A stretch of DNA of 54,196 nt. Origin: Bacteroidaceae bacterium. Lineage in GTDB: Bacteria > Bacteroidota > Bacteroidia > Bacteroidales > Bacteroidaceae. The translations under genes and the position numbers were made by a program. The stretch covers positions 1 through 54,196 of the forward strand of contig JAFXQT010000080.1 in assembly GCA_017526905.1 (NCBI GenBank), written 5' to 3'. Below, one piece after another: positions 8,253-16,666 of this stretch (the first letter of the stretch is position 1; every line of letters begins with the position of its first letter). The notes under the pieces are model-generated. The model was not told the DNA's origin and did not search any database. It saw nothing but the letters and a program-made list of their open reading frames with translations.

Positions 8253-9653
8253 TTACTTCGTCTGCTTCCAGAAGTCCTCTTCGGCCTTAATCTCAGCCTG
8301 CTGCTTGTCATAGGCAGCCTTCTGGCGTGCATATTCGGCATTGTGAGCCTGGACTGTCTGAATGTTCTGCTTCAGGCGGTTGGCCGAACCGCTCACGGTG
8401 ATGTCGGCAGCGGCAGCCTTATTGCAGTAGGCAATGGCTGAATTGTAATCCTTCTGCTTCACAGCCATATTGGCACGCTGCATAAACACCTTGCCAGCCA
8501 AATCGCTGTTGTAGGACACAGCCTTGTCCAGGTAGCTGGAGGCATTCTTGAAGTCGCCGCTCTTCTGCATGGCATTGGCAATGCGGATGCAGATATTGCC
8601 CTTCTGGTTGTCGCTCTTGCACAGTTCAAGTGCCTCGTTGTAGTACTTCACGCTCTGCACGTTGTCCTTGTCCTTGGCATACTTCTGTGCCAAAGCGATG
8701 GCCGACTCATAAGAGGGTTCCAGCTTGAAAGCATATTCGGCAGCCGTGTAATAGACGGGAGCATCGTCGCAATCGTTGGCAGCCATCAGTGTCAATGCGC
8801 TCTTCAGGTAGGCAAGGTTGTCCTTGTTGGCCTCCACCTTCGGGGTGAAGATGGCGATGATCTGGTCGCGGTCGGCAGCCTTGGACTGTGCAAAGAGGCC
8901 TTCGATGGTGTTCAGCGGCGAGTCATACTCATCCACGATCTTCTGCGCAGCAACGCTGTCGTCCTCTTGCTTGGCCAGCTGCAGCATCTTGTCGCACACC
9001 TCCTTGGATTCGAGGTAGTCCTGAAGGAACTGCTCGCGGAAACCGTTGTTATCCTTTTGGTACATAGCGTAGGAGGTGCGGAAGTAGCTGTCCAGCACAA
9101 AACCCTTCACCTCGCGGCCGCCGTGCTCGTTGATCTTCTTGATACCGTCGGAGAACAAAGCATAGCTCTTCTCCAGGGTGAACTCAGGATCGGCCTGCGG
9201 ACCGAGGAACGCATAGTCGTAAGCCTTGCGGGCGATGATGTCGCCATCGGTGGCCTGTTTTGAAGGCGAAGTGAACGAGTTCAGGCCGGCCAGGTTCTTC
9301 ACACGGAGGTCATACAGCCCCATCAGTTCCTTGAAGAGCTCTTGCTTCTTGGCCTTGTCCTGTTCGTTCTGCACCATCATGAACAGCATGTATGCGCCAT
9401 TGGTATAGATACCCACCTGTGCATAGGGAGCCTTCTCGATGAGATACTTCCAGCTGATATATGCATCGTTGAAATCGTTGTTGTTGATGTCCATCTGGAA
9501 GGTGGTGACGTGTTGCAGTGCGGTGGTAGCCTCAGCCTCGTCGGGCAGCATCATGGCGATGCGCTGACGTGTATCGGTACCCTCGTATTGTGCCATAGCA
9601 GGCATTGCCATGATGGTCAGGCCTGCGGCAATGATGAATTTCTGAAGTTTCAT
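8253..9653 (-). CDS. Secreted tetratricopeptide-repeat protein
   Basis: This 466-residue protein has a Sec signal peptide ending AMPAMAQ (about residue 22). The C-terminal part is built of TPR-like helix pairs, for example SVKYYNEALELCKS, DFKNASSYLDKAVSY and DYNSAIAYCNKAAA (about residues 330-425), and ends in a charged KAAYDKQQAEIKAEEDFW tail. It is probably a periplasmic scaffold. Similar proteins are common in Bacteroidales without known function. It is followed by an intrinsic terminator and preceded, on the same strand, by the hypothetical gene at 9728. Confidence 0.75.
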   Translation of the reverse strand: MKLQKFIIAAGLTIMAMPAMAQYEGTDTRQRIAMMLPDEAEATTALQHVTTFQMDINNNDFNDAYISWKYLIEKAPYAQVGIYTNGAYMLFMMVQNEQDKAKKQELFKELMGLYDLRVKNLAGLNSFTSPSKQATDGDIIARKAYDYAFLGPQADPEFTLEKSYALFSDGIKKINEHGGREVKGFVLDSYFRTSYAMYQKDNNGFREQFLQDYLESKEVCDKMLQLAKQEDDSVAAQKIVDEYDSPLNTIEGLFAQSKAADRDQIIAIFTPKVEANKDNLAYLKSALTLMAANDCDDAPVYYTAAEYAFKLEPSYESAIALAQKYAKDKDNVQSVKYYNEALELCKSDNQKGNICIRIANAMQKSGDFKNASSYLDKAVSYNSDLAGKVFMQRANMAVKQKDYNSAIAYCNKAAAADITVSGSANRLKQNIQTVQAHNAEYARQKAAYDKQQAEIKAEEDFWKQTK

Positions 9654-9727
9654 AGTTCTTTCTTTAGTTGAATAATTCTACAATTACTGCTATACCTTAT
9701 AATATATATAGGGGTTCTTCTGTTTAT

Positions 9728-10312
9728 TTAGACTGCTACTTCGGCGTAGGGTTTAATGCCGAGGAAGGTGTAGCGGAAGTTCTTTCCCTTGACGGAGGGG
9801 AACTGGCTGCGGTGATCGATATCGGCGCGTGTGCGCAAGTGGTCGATGATGCGGTTGTAGCAGTCCTGGCCGCTATGGGCCTTGACGCGTGCCACGAAAA
9901 GCGTGTCCACATATTCAAACTTGCCTGTCTGAGCGGACTGGACCACACGCTTGAAGTTCAGCGTTGCCTCGTACCAACCCGGCTGTTCGTCGGTCAGATG
10001 TCGCAGCATCCCGTACCGCTCCTTATTGCCTTCGTGCATCGGCGCGGCCTGTGTGCCATCGGCATTTTCGCCCTTGCCATTGGCCTTGAACTCCTCCAGT
10101 GTCGAAGCATTGGTCTTGATCACGATAAAGTAGAGGCGCGGACGTACCTTATAGCGCTTGGGGTAAGGCACGGGTCCCTCGGCATACTCGCAGAAATCCC
10201 GCTCAAACTGAGGTGTCATGACGAAGCCTGGAATGGTTGCAATGAAGCGGAGTGCATCATCGACACTGGTCACCACGCACTCATCGTCAAAGTAGCGGAT
10301 GTATAAATTCAT
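9728..10312 (-). CDS. Conserved hypothetical protein
   Basis: This 194-residue protein has no signal peptide or membrane span that I can see. It starts MNLYIRYFDDECVV and has an alternating basic/aromatic pattern (RYKVRPRLYFIVIKTNAS). I do not recognise the family. Start at 10312 is preferred over an ATG two codons upstream; either is possible. A -7 box lies at 10348-10355. It is cytosolic by appearance and stands alone between the TPR gene and the trp leader region. Confidence 0.6.
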   Translation of the reverse strand: MNLYIRYFDDECVVTSVDDALRFIATIPGFVMTPQFERDFCEYAEGPVPYPKRYKVRPRLYFIVIKTNASTLEEFKANGKGENADGTQAAPMHEGNKERYGMLRHLTDEQPGWYEATLNFKRVVQSAQTGKFEYVDTLFVARVKAHSGQDCYNRIIDHLRTRADIDHRSQFPSVKGKNFRYTFLGIKPYAEVAV

Positions 10313-10347
10313 TTGCATTGTGCTATTGTTACGTGTTAAAACGGCTG

Positions 10348-10355
10348 CAAATATA
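10348..10355 (-). promoter_or_regulatory. -7 box TATATTTG (minus strand)
   Basis: Read on the minus strand this is TATATTTG, matching TAnnTTTG, about 36 bases upstream of the ATG at 10312. The -33 element is not clear. Confidence 0.55.
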
Positions 10356-10602
10356 CTGCATTTTCTGTCAAGAAACCCAATTTTATCTTTTTTTAAGTGT
10401 CATTCCATCGCTTTTTTCACACTTTTGCGCAAAGAATGCAACCAAGAGGGCGCTTTGCGTTAAACAATGTACTCGGATTGGCCACCTGCACGAAGAAGAG
10501 TGCCACCAACCGCAACTTCTTTTTCCAGCCGTCCAAACTGGGCAGACGAGCCTTCAATTTGCGTAAAAAAAGAGGGACAAAACAACATTTCCCTTCAATT
10601 TG
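10356..10602. other. Gene-free stretch upstream of the trp promoter
   Basis: I see no convincing gene. Short overlapping ORFs occur on both strands but none has a start context or recognisable composition. The stretch separates the minus-strand promoter of the hypothetical gene from the trp promoter. Confidence 0.5.
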
Positions 10603-10634
10603 TTTGGCTGATACACGGAATTGCTTTACATTTG
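10603..10634 (+). promoter_or_regulatory. trp operon promoter
   Basis: TTTG at 10603-10606 and TACATTTG at 10627-10634 are separated by 20 bases, an excellent match to the Bacteroidetes -33/-7 consensus. Transcription should start near 10639, about 20 bases before the leader-peptide ATG. Confidence 0.85.
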
Positions 10635-10658
10635 CAGCGCAAAACAACAACAAACGCA

Positions 10659-10718
10659 ATGATTCGTAACTTCAATACATTTTGGTGGTGGCGTAGCTCA
10701 AGGTTCCATAAATCGTGA
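10659..10718 (+). CDS. trpL: trp leader peptide with WWW
   Basis: The 19-residue ORF MIRNFNTFWWWRSSRFHKS has three consecutive Trp codons (10683-10691) and ends with TGA at 10716-10718. Tandem Trp codons in a short ORF between a strong promoter and an intrinsic terminator, ahead of trp genes, are the mark of a leader peptide for ribosome-mediated attenuation. When charged Trp-tRNA is scarce the ribosome would stall on the WWW run. Gene identity is by position and composition; it was too short for routine gene calling. Confidence 0.88.
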   Translation: MIRNFNTFWWWRSSRFHKS

Positions 10719-10788
10719 GTCGCATTGCCATATATATATGTATAAAGAATAACATACAAAACAGAAAGGCTTGTCGGGAATCTCACGG
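10713..10788 (+). promoter_or_regulatory. Candidate trp antiterminator pairing
   Basis: Bases 10713-10719 (TCGTGAG) can pair with 10782-10788 (CTCACGG): six Watson-Crick pairs and one wobble. The left strand overlaps the leader stop codon. The right strand lies in the loop and inner right arm of the downstream terminator, so the two structures exclude each other. A weaker alternative pairs TTGCC at 10725-10729 with GGCAA at 10787-10791. This is inference from complementarity, not a computed fold. Confidence 0.6.
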
Positions 10789-10803
10789 CAAGCCTTTTTA
10801 TTT
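10765..10803 (+). terminator. trp attenuator terminator
   Basis: AAAGGCTTGTCG (10765-10776) pairs with CGGCAAGCCTTT (10786-10797), a 12-bp stem with one wobble and a 9-base loop, followed by a T-rich tract (TTATTT). It lies between the leader peptide and trpB, where a terminator only makes sense as an attenuator. Confidence 0.88.
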
Positions 10804-10863
10804 GGCAACACAACAAACAAAACACAGCCATACAACACACAAACCAACACGAAAAGCAACAAT

Positions 10864-12048
10864 ATGCACAGCCACAACATTAACACAAACGGATTCTACG
10901 GCCAATTCGGCGGAGCCTACGTCCCAGAAATCCTTTACCACACCGTGGAGACACTCAGGGAACAGTACCTGCCCATCATCCAGAGCGAGGCGTTCCAACA
11001 GGAGTACATGCAGCTACTGCGCGACTACGTAGGGCGCCCAAGCCCCTTGTATCTGGCCCATCGCATGAGTGCCAAGTACGGATGCCGACTCTACCTGAAA
11101 CGCGAGGACCTGAACCACACGGGAGCACACAAAATAAACAATGCCATCGGCCAGATTCTGTTGGCACGGCGCATGGGCAAGAAGCGCATCATAGCCGAGA
11201 CGGGTGCCGGTCAGCACGGCGTTGCCACCGCCACGGTGTGCGCCCTGATGGATATGCCCTGCCGCATTTACATGGGTGCCACCGACGTGGCTCGCCAGCA
11301 TGTGAATGTAGAGCGCATGAAGATGCTTGGCGCCGAGGTGTTTCCGGTGGAGAGCGGCAACAAGACACTGAAGGACGCCACCAACGAGGCCATACGCGAC
11401 TGGTGTTGCCACCCGTCCGACACGTTCTACATCATCGGCTCCACGGTGGGGCCACACCCCTACCCCGACATGGTGGCACGCCTGCAGAGCATCATCAGCC
11501 AGGAAATCAAACAGCAACTCTTTGAGAAGGAAGGGCGCGACTATCCCGACTACCTCATGGCCTGCGTAGGCGGAGGCTCCAATGCCGCCGGCACCATCTA
11601 CCACTACATCGACGACGAACGCGTGCGCATCTGTCTTGGCGAGGCTGGCGGCAAGGGCATCGACAGCGGGCTGACGGCTGCCACCATCCACTGCGGTACA
11701 CTGGGTATCATCCATGGCTCGCGAACGCTGGTGATGCAGACTGCCGACGGACAGATTATCGAACCTTACAGTATTTCAGCGGGGCTTGATTATCCCGGCA
11801 TCGGCCCCATGCACGCCCATTTGGCACAAGTACACAGGGCCACGGTCATGGCCATCACTGACGACGAAGCGCTCAAGGCTGCCTATGAGCTGACACGCCT
11901 GGAAGGAATCATACCTGCATTGGAGAGCGCGCATGCCTTGGCCATGCTGCCCAAAATGTCGTTCCGCCCCACCGACATCGTCGTGCTTACGGTGAGCGGC
12001 CGCGGCGACAAGGACCTGGACACTTACCTGAAGCACCAACAGGCGTAA
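10864..12048 (+). CDS. trpB: Tryptophan synthase beta subunit (TrpB1)
   Basis: This 394-residue PLP enzyme condenses indole with serine. The PLP lysine is K90 in HTGAHKINN, the substrate loop ETGAGQHGVATA follows near 113, and the phosphate-binding loop GGGSNAAG lies near 239. The start at 10864 gives MHSHNINTNGFYGQFGGAYVPE, the standard N-terminus; an upstream in-frame ATG at 10771 lies within the attenuator hairpin and is rejected. It is the first structural gene of the operon, apart from its partner trpA at the other end. Confidence 0.96.
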   Translation: MHSHNINTNGFYGQFGGAYVPEILYHTVETLREQYLPIIQSEAFQQEYMQLLRDYVGRPSPLYLAHRMSAKYGCRLYLKREDLNHTGAHKINNAIGQILLARRMGKKRIIAETGAGQHGVATATVCALMDMPCRIYMGATDVARQHVNVERMKMLGAEVFPVESGNKTLKDATNEAIRDWCCHPSDTFYIIGSTVGPHPYPDMVARLQSIISQEIKQQLFEKEGRDYPDYLMACVGGGSNAAGTIYHYIDDERVRICLGEAGGKGIDSGLTAATIHCGTLGIIHGSRTLVMQTADGQIIEPYSISAGLDYPGIGPMHAHLAQVHRATVMAITDDEALKAAYELTRLEGIIPALESAHALAMLPKMSFRPTDIVVLTVSGRGDKDLDTYLKHQQA

Positions 12049-12093
12049 ATCAGCTTTCAGCATGGCGAAGCGCCTGAGGGCGGAAGAAAGACA

Positions 12094-12160
12094 CCGAGCG
12101 GGGAACCGCTCGGCACAGTGGCCTCAGTCGGCATTCATCATTCGTCATTCGTCATTCATC
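12094..12160. repeat. Hairpin plus low-complexity track inside the trp operon
   Basis: CCGAGCGG, loop GGAA, CCGCTCGG (12094-12113), followed by CACAGTGGC, is a relative of the triple repeat at 2049. It is followed at 12131-12160 by a reiterated ATTCATCATTCGTC track that runs into the trpE start codon. The pair fills the 112-base gap between trpB and trpE and looks like inserted dispersed-repeat material. Confidence 0.75.
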
Positions 12161-13552
12161 ATGTTTTCCTACCACACCGCTACGCGCCATATCCTTGGCG
12201 ACATACACACCCCCGTCAGCACCTACTTGAAGGTGCGCGACCTCTATCCTCAAAGCGCGCTGCTGGAGAGTTCGGACTATCACGGCAACGACAACGCCCG
12301 CTCATTCATCGCCCTGTGCCCTATAGCTTCCGTTGAGATCAGCCATGGCGTTGGCATCGGGCACCTGCCCGACGGCACTGGCATGCGTCGCTCCATCCAC
12401 GGCTCAGACACGGCTGCGTTCCTCCAGTCGTTCCTCGATCAGTTTCAAATCGAAGGCGACAGCAGCAACTATTGCGGCCTATACGGCTATACGTCGTTCA
12501 ATGCCGTGCGCTATTTCGAACAGATTCCGGTCAAGGACGAAACACAGGAGAAGAACGATGCACCCGACCTCCTGTACATCCTGTACAAATACCTCATTGT
12601 GTTCGACCACTTCAGCAACAGCCTTACGCTTGTCGAGCTGCTGACGGAGCATGAGTCATCACACCTGAACGAACTGGAGCAGCGGCTCGGGCGTCCGGCC
12701 CTCAGCACCTACGATTTCCGCCCGGAAGGCGAGATCAGCAGCACGCTCACCGACGACGAGCACCGTGCCAACATACGGCGGGGCATCAGCCACTGTCTGC
12801 GCGGCGATGTGTTCCAGATTGTGCTTTCCCGCCGTTTCTGCCAGCGTTACACGGGCGACGATTTCCAGCTCTACCGCACGCTTCGCAGCATCAACCCCTC
12901 GCCCTATCTGTTCTATTTCGACTTCGGCGGCTTCCGCATCTTTGGTTCTTCGCCCGAGACACACTGCCGCATAGACGGTAGCACGGCCTATATCGACCCC
13001 ATAGCCGGCACCACACGCCGAACGGGCAATACCGAGCAGGACCGACAGAACGCCCAGTATCTTCGCAACGACCCGAAGGAGAATGCCGAGCACGTGATGC
13101 TAGTGGACTTGGCACGCAACGACCTCTCACGCAACTGCCACGACGTGCACGTGGATTTCTTCAAGGACATGCAATACTACAGCCACGTGATCCATCTGGT
13201 GAGCCGCGTCAGCGGAACACTCAATGCCGATGCCTCGCCAATACGTACGTTCATCGACACCTTCCCCGCCGGCACCCTTTCCGGTGCGCCTAAAGTGCGC
13301 GCCATGCAGCTCATCACCGAAATCGAGCCGCACAACCGCGGCGCCTACGGCGGCTGCATCGGTTTCATCGGTCTGGACGGCTCGCTCAACCAAGCCATCA
13401 CCATCCGCACCTTCGTGAGCCGCAACAACGAGCTTTGGTTCCAGGCCGGCGGAGGCATCGTGGCCAAGAGCGACGTGGAATACGAATTACAAGAAGTTAA
13501 CAACAAGCTTGGTGCATTGCGTCACGCCATAGCCCAAGCAGCTCAAATGTAA
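12161..13552 (+). CDS. trpE: Anthranilate synthase component I
   Basis: This 463-residue chorismate-using subunit carries the family motifs IAGTTRRTG, DLARNDLSR and FPAGTLSGAPKVRAMQLI in the C-terminal half. The start at 12161 gives MFSYHTATRHILGD; an upstream in-frame ATG at 12062 would add 33 residues translated from repeat sequence and is rejected. Ammonia comes from TrpG, whose gene begins 4 bases after the stop. Confidence 0.95.
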   Translation: MFSYHTATRHILGDIHTPVSTYLKVRDLYPQSALLESSDYHGNDNARSFIALCPIASVEISHGVGIGHLPDGTGMRRSIHGSDTAAFLQSFLDQFQIEGDSSNYCGLYGYTSFNAVRYFEQIPVKDETQEKNDAPDLLYILYKYLIVFDHFSNSLTLVELLTEHESSHLNELEQRLGRPALSTYDFRPEGEISSTLTDDEHRANIRRGISHCLRGDVFQIVLSRRFCQRYTGDDFQLYRTLRSINPSPYLFYFDFGGFRIFGSSPETHCRIDGSTAYIDPIAGTTRRTGNTEQDRQNAQYLRNDPKENAEHVMLVDLARNDLSRNCHDVHVDFFKDMQYYSHVIHLVSRVSGTLNADASPIRTFIDTFPAGTLSGAPKVRAMQLITEIEPHNRGAYGGCIGFIGLDGSLNQAITIRTFVSRNNELWFQAGGGIVAKSDVEYELQEVNNKLGALRHAIAQAAQM

Positions 13553-13556
13553 TGCC

Positions 13557-14120
13557 ATGAACATCATCATCATCGACAACTACGACTCCTTCACCTACAA
13601 CCTCTCGCACCTGGTGAAACAGCTCGGAGCCACATGCACCACGGTGCGCAACGACCAGTTTGAACTGCCCAGCCTGGATGCCTTCGACAAGATTATACTC
13701 TCGCCAGGCCCAGGCATCCCAAGCGAGGCGGGTTTGCTCTTAGACGTAATCCGCACCTATGCCGGGCGCAAGCCAATCCTGGGCGTATGCCTGGGGCACC
13801 AGGCCATAGGCGAGGCTTTCGGAGCGCAGCTGGAAAACCTGACCGAGGTGTTCCACGGCGTGCAGACCCCCATAACCATCACCACCCCCGACTACCTGTT
13901 CAGCGGCCTGGACACGCCGGTCGATGTGGGACGCTACCACTCCTGGGTCGTCTCCAAGGCCGGTTTGCCAGCCTGCCTCGAAGTGACAGCCGAAAGCGCC
14001 GAAGGCCAAATCATGGCACTGCGGCACCGGCAGCTGGACATCCGCGGCATCCAGTTCCACCCCGAAAGCGTGCTCACCCCCTGCGGCGAAACGTTGCTCA
14101 GCAACTGGATCAACCACTAA
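13557..14120 (+). CDS. trpG: Anthranilate synthase component II (glutaminase)
   Basis: This 187-residue class I glutamine amidotransferase has the catalytic triad Cys78 (GVCLGHQAIG), His168 and Glu170 (FHPESVL), and the oxyanion motif SPGPGIP near 49. It supplies ammonia to TrpE. There is no fused PRT domain. It starts 4 bases after trpE, consistent with coupled translation. Confidence 0.95.
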   Translation: MNIIIIDNYDSFTYNLSHLVKQLGATCTTVRNDQFELPSLDAFDKIILSPGPGIPSEAGLLLDVIRTYAGRKPILGVCLGHQAIGEAFGAQLENLTEVFHGVQTPITITTPDYLFSGLDTPVDVGRYHSWVVSKAGLPACLEVTAESAEGQIMALRHRQLDIRGIQFHPESVLTPCGETLLSNWINH

Positions 14121-14175
14121 CACGACACCACGACACATGCCATAACACAACACGCCACAACACATTGCAACACAA

Positions 14176-15171
14176 ATGAAACACTATCTTTCTGCCCTCA
14201 TCGAGGGGCGCGACCTCACACGCGAGGAGACACGCGACATCATGCTCAACCTTACGCGCGAGCAATACAACGAACACCAGATAGCAGCCCTGCTCATGGC
14301 CATCCAGCTGCGCGGCGTCACCGTGGACGAACTGCTGGGCCTGCGCGACGGTCTGCTCGAAACCGGACTCTACATCGACCTGAGCGACTACAACACGCTC
14401 GATATCGTAGGAACCGGCGGCGACCAGAAGAACACGTTCAACATCTCCACTTGTGCCGCATTCGTCATTGCCGGCGCCGGCTACAAGGTGACCAAGCATG
14501 GCAACGGGGCCAGCACCTCAGTAAGCGGTGCCAGCAACGTTCTGCAGAACCACGGCGTGCGCTTCAGTTCCGATGCCGACCAACTGCGCCGCAGCCTCGA
14601 CGAAGCCGGTATCTGCTATTTCCACGCGCCCCTGTTTGCCTACGGCATGAAGTTCGTCGGGCCGGCACGCAAGGCGCTGGGAGTGCCCACCTGCTTCAAC
14701 CTGTTGGGACCGCTGGTCAACCCCTGCCACCCACACAACTCGTTGCACGGCACAGCCAACCAAAGCCAGCTCCGCCTCTACACAAGCATTCACCAGCGCA
14801 TCGGCGACAACTTTGGCGTGGTGACCAGCTACGACGGCTATGACGAGATATCACTTACCAGCGGATTCAAGCTCGTGACCAACAGCTTTGAGAAGGTTTA
14901 TACACCCAAGGAGATGGGACTGAACTACGTGGAACCGTCCGACATCTATGGCGGCGAGAGTGCCGAGGAGGCCATGCTCATATTCGACAACGTGTTGCAA
15001 GGCACCGCCACCACCGCCCAGCGGAATGTAGTGCTTGCCAATGCCGCCTGCGGCATCAGCGTGATGGACCGCAACCTCAGCATCGAGGAAAGCCTGGATC
15101 AGGCACGCGAGTCGCTGGACAGCGGCCGGGCGCTGAACGCCCTGAAGCGCTTCGTCGCCATCAACTCCTGA
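14176..15171 (+). CDS. trpD: Anthranilate phosphoribosyltransferase
   Basis: This 331-residue enzyme transfers the phosphoribosyl group of PRPP to anthranilate. Motifs GTGGDQKNTFNIST near residue 78 and KHGNGASTSVSGASN near 105 are conserved, as is FNLLGPLVNP near 172. The 55-base spacer from trpG is an ACAC-rich stretch without a Shine-Dalgarno sequence. Confidence 0.95.
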   Translation: MKHYLSALIEGRDLTREETRDIMLNLTREQYNEHQIAALLMAIQLRGVTVDELLGLRDGLLETGLYIDLSDYNTLDIVGTGGDQKNTFNISTCAAFVIAGAGYKVTKHGNGASTSVSGASNVLQNHGVRFSSDADQLRRSLDEAGICYFHAPLFAYGMKFVGPARKALGVPTCFNLLGPLVNPCHPHNSLHGTANQSQLRLYTSIHQRIGDNFGVVTSYDGYDEISLTSGFKLVTNSFEKVYTPKEMGLNYVEPSDIYGGESAEEAMLIFDNVLQGTATTAQRNVVLANAACGISVMDRNLSIEESLDQARESLDSGRALNALKRFVAINS

Positions 15172-15211
15172 GCATCGCCATCAACCACCAACACACAACA
15201 CACATACATCT

Positions 15212-16015
15212 ATGTCAGATATTCTGGAAGAAATCGTTGCCCGAAAGCGGCTGGACGTTGCACAGGCCAAGGAGCGACTGCCCGAGCAACAGCTGCACTG
15301 CCTGGTGGAACGCCAGCTGGAGGCCGAGAGCCATAGCCCTGCGCCACGCCGCAGCATGCAGCAGGCCCTGCTGCAATCCAGCACAGGCATCATAGCCGAG
15401 TTCAAGCGGCGGTCGCCCTCCAAGGGGTGGATCAAAGAAGAGGGGCGCCCGGACATCATCCCGCCCGCCTACGAACAGGCAGGGGCAAGTGCCCTGTCCA
15501 TCCTCACCGACGAGCCCTATTTCGGCGGCAGCCAATCCTTTATCCAAACGGCGCGCCCGCTGGTGCATATCCCCATCCTGCGCAAGGACTTCATCATCGA
15601 CGAGTATCAGCTGTTCGAAGCCCGCCACATCGGTGCCGATGCCGTGCTGCTCATTGCCGCATGCCTCACGCTGCAGCAATGTGCGACCTTCGTGCACACA
15701 GCCCACCAGTTGGGGCTGGAGGTTCTGTTGGAAACGCACAGCGAGGCCGAACTGGACTATGCCACCCTCGAGGCCGACATGGTGGGCGTGAACAACCGCA
15801 ACCTGGGCACCTTCGTCACCGATGTCCAGAACTCCTTCCGCATGGCAGAGTTGCTGCCTGCCGACCGCGTGCTGGTGAGCGAGAGCGGCATTGCCAGCCC
15901 CGACACCATAGGCCAGCTGCGCCAGGCAGGCTATCGCGGTTTCCTCATCGGCGAAACATTCATGCGGCAAGCCGACCCAGGCGCTGCCCTCCAAGCCTTT
16001 GTCCAAGCACTATGA
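15212..16015 (+). CDS. trpC: Indole-3-glycerol phosphate synthase
   Basis: This 267-residue TIM-barrel enzyme closes the indole ring. EFKRRSPSKGWI (near 56), LRKDFIIDEYQ (near 125), GVNNRNL (near 192) and SESGI (near 225) mark the active site. Its stop overlaps the trpF start (ATGA at 16012-16015). Confidence 0.95.
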   Translation: MSDILEEIVARKRLDVAQAKERLPEQQLHCLVERQLEAESHSPAPRRSMQQALLQSSTGIIAEFKRRSPSKGWIKEEGRPDIIPPAYEQAGASALSILTDEPYFGGSQSFIQTARPLVHIPILRKDFIIDEYQLFEARHIGADAVLLIAACLTLQQCATFVHTAHQLGLEVLLETHSEAELDYATLEADMVGVNNRNLGTFVTDVQNSFRMAELLPADRVLVSESGIASPDTIGQLRQAGYRGFLIGETFMRQADPGAALQAFVQAL

Positions 16016-16635
16016 TCATAAAGATTTGCGGCATGCGCGAGCCCGACAACATACGCGCCGTTGCCACACTGGTGCGCCCCGACTGGATGGGCTTCATCTG
16101 TTGGCCGGGCTCTAAGCGCTTTGTGGCCCAGGTGCCAGCCTATCTGCCCCAGCCGCCTGTGCAACGCGTGGGGGTGTTCGTTGATGCTCCCGTCCAATAC
16201 GTGCGCCAGCAGGCCGAAGCGCTTGGCCTGCACTTGATTCAGCTGCACGGCCACGAGGACGAGCAGTACTCCCACGCCATTAAAGAAATACTCCACCTGC
16301 CCATCATCAAGGCTTTTGGCATCAGCGACTTATCCGACATCGTTAAAGTCAACGCCTACGCCAGCCGTTCCAGTGCCGACTACCTGCTCTTCGACACCAG
16401 CACGCCGCTGGTGGGTGGCAGTGGCCGGCAGTTCGACTGGTCGCTCCTGAGCCACTACACAGGCCCCCTCCCCTTCCTGCTCAGCGGTGGCATCGGACCA
16501 GCCGATGCGACACAGATCCGGGCATTCAGCCACCCCCGTTGCATCGGCATCGACCTGAACTCGCGCTTCGAAGTGTCGGCCGCCCTGAAGGATGTGCATG
16601 CCCTGCAGGCTTTTGCCGAGGAACTCAGACAATAA
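16012..16635 (+). CDS. trpF: Phosphoribosylanthranilate isomerase
   Basis: This 207-residue TIM barrel starts MIIKICGMREPDNI; the KICGM motif carries the catalytic Cys, and the acid is the Asp of LLFDTS near 126. GGSGRQFDW and LSGGIGPAD form the phosphate site. The start is fixed by the ATGA overlap with trpC; a longer in-frame ORF from 15427 runs through trpC in another frame and is not real. Confidence 0.94.
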   Translation: MIIKICGMREPDNIRAVATLVRPDWMGFICWPGSKRFVAQVPAYLPQPPVQRVGVFVDAPVQYVRQQAEALGLHLIQLHGHEDEQYSHAIKEILHLPIIKAFGISDLSDIVKVNAYASRSSADYLLFDTSTPLVGGSGRQFDWSLLSHYTGPLPFLLSGGIGPADATQIRAFSHPRCIGIDLNSRFEVSAALKDVHALQAFAEELRQ

Positions 16636-16666
16636 CACACCAACCTCACACACATACAGCATCAAT

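Noticed and set aside
10397-10669. Short basic open frames upstream of the trp promoter
   Set aside because: Three overlapping frames of equal weakness; no start context, and no recognised product.
10690-10722. tRNA-like D- and T-arm fragments in the trp leader (GTAGCTCA and GGTTC)
   Set aside because: No acceptor or anticodon stem can be formed; the resemblance is accidental.
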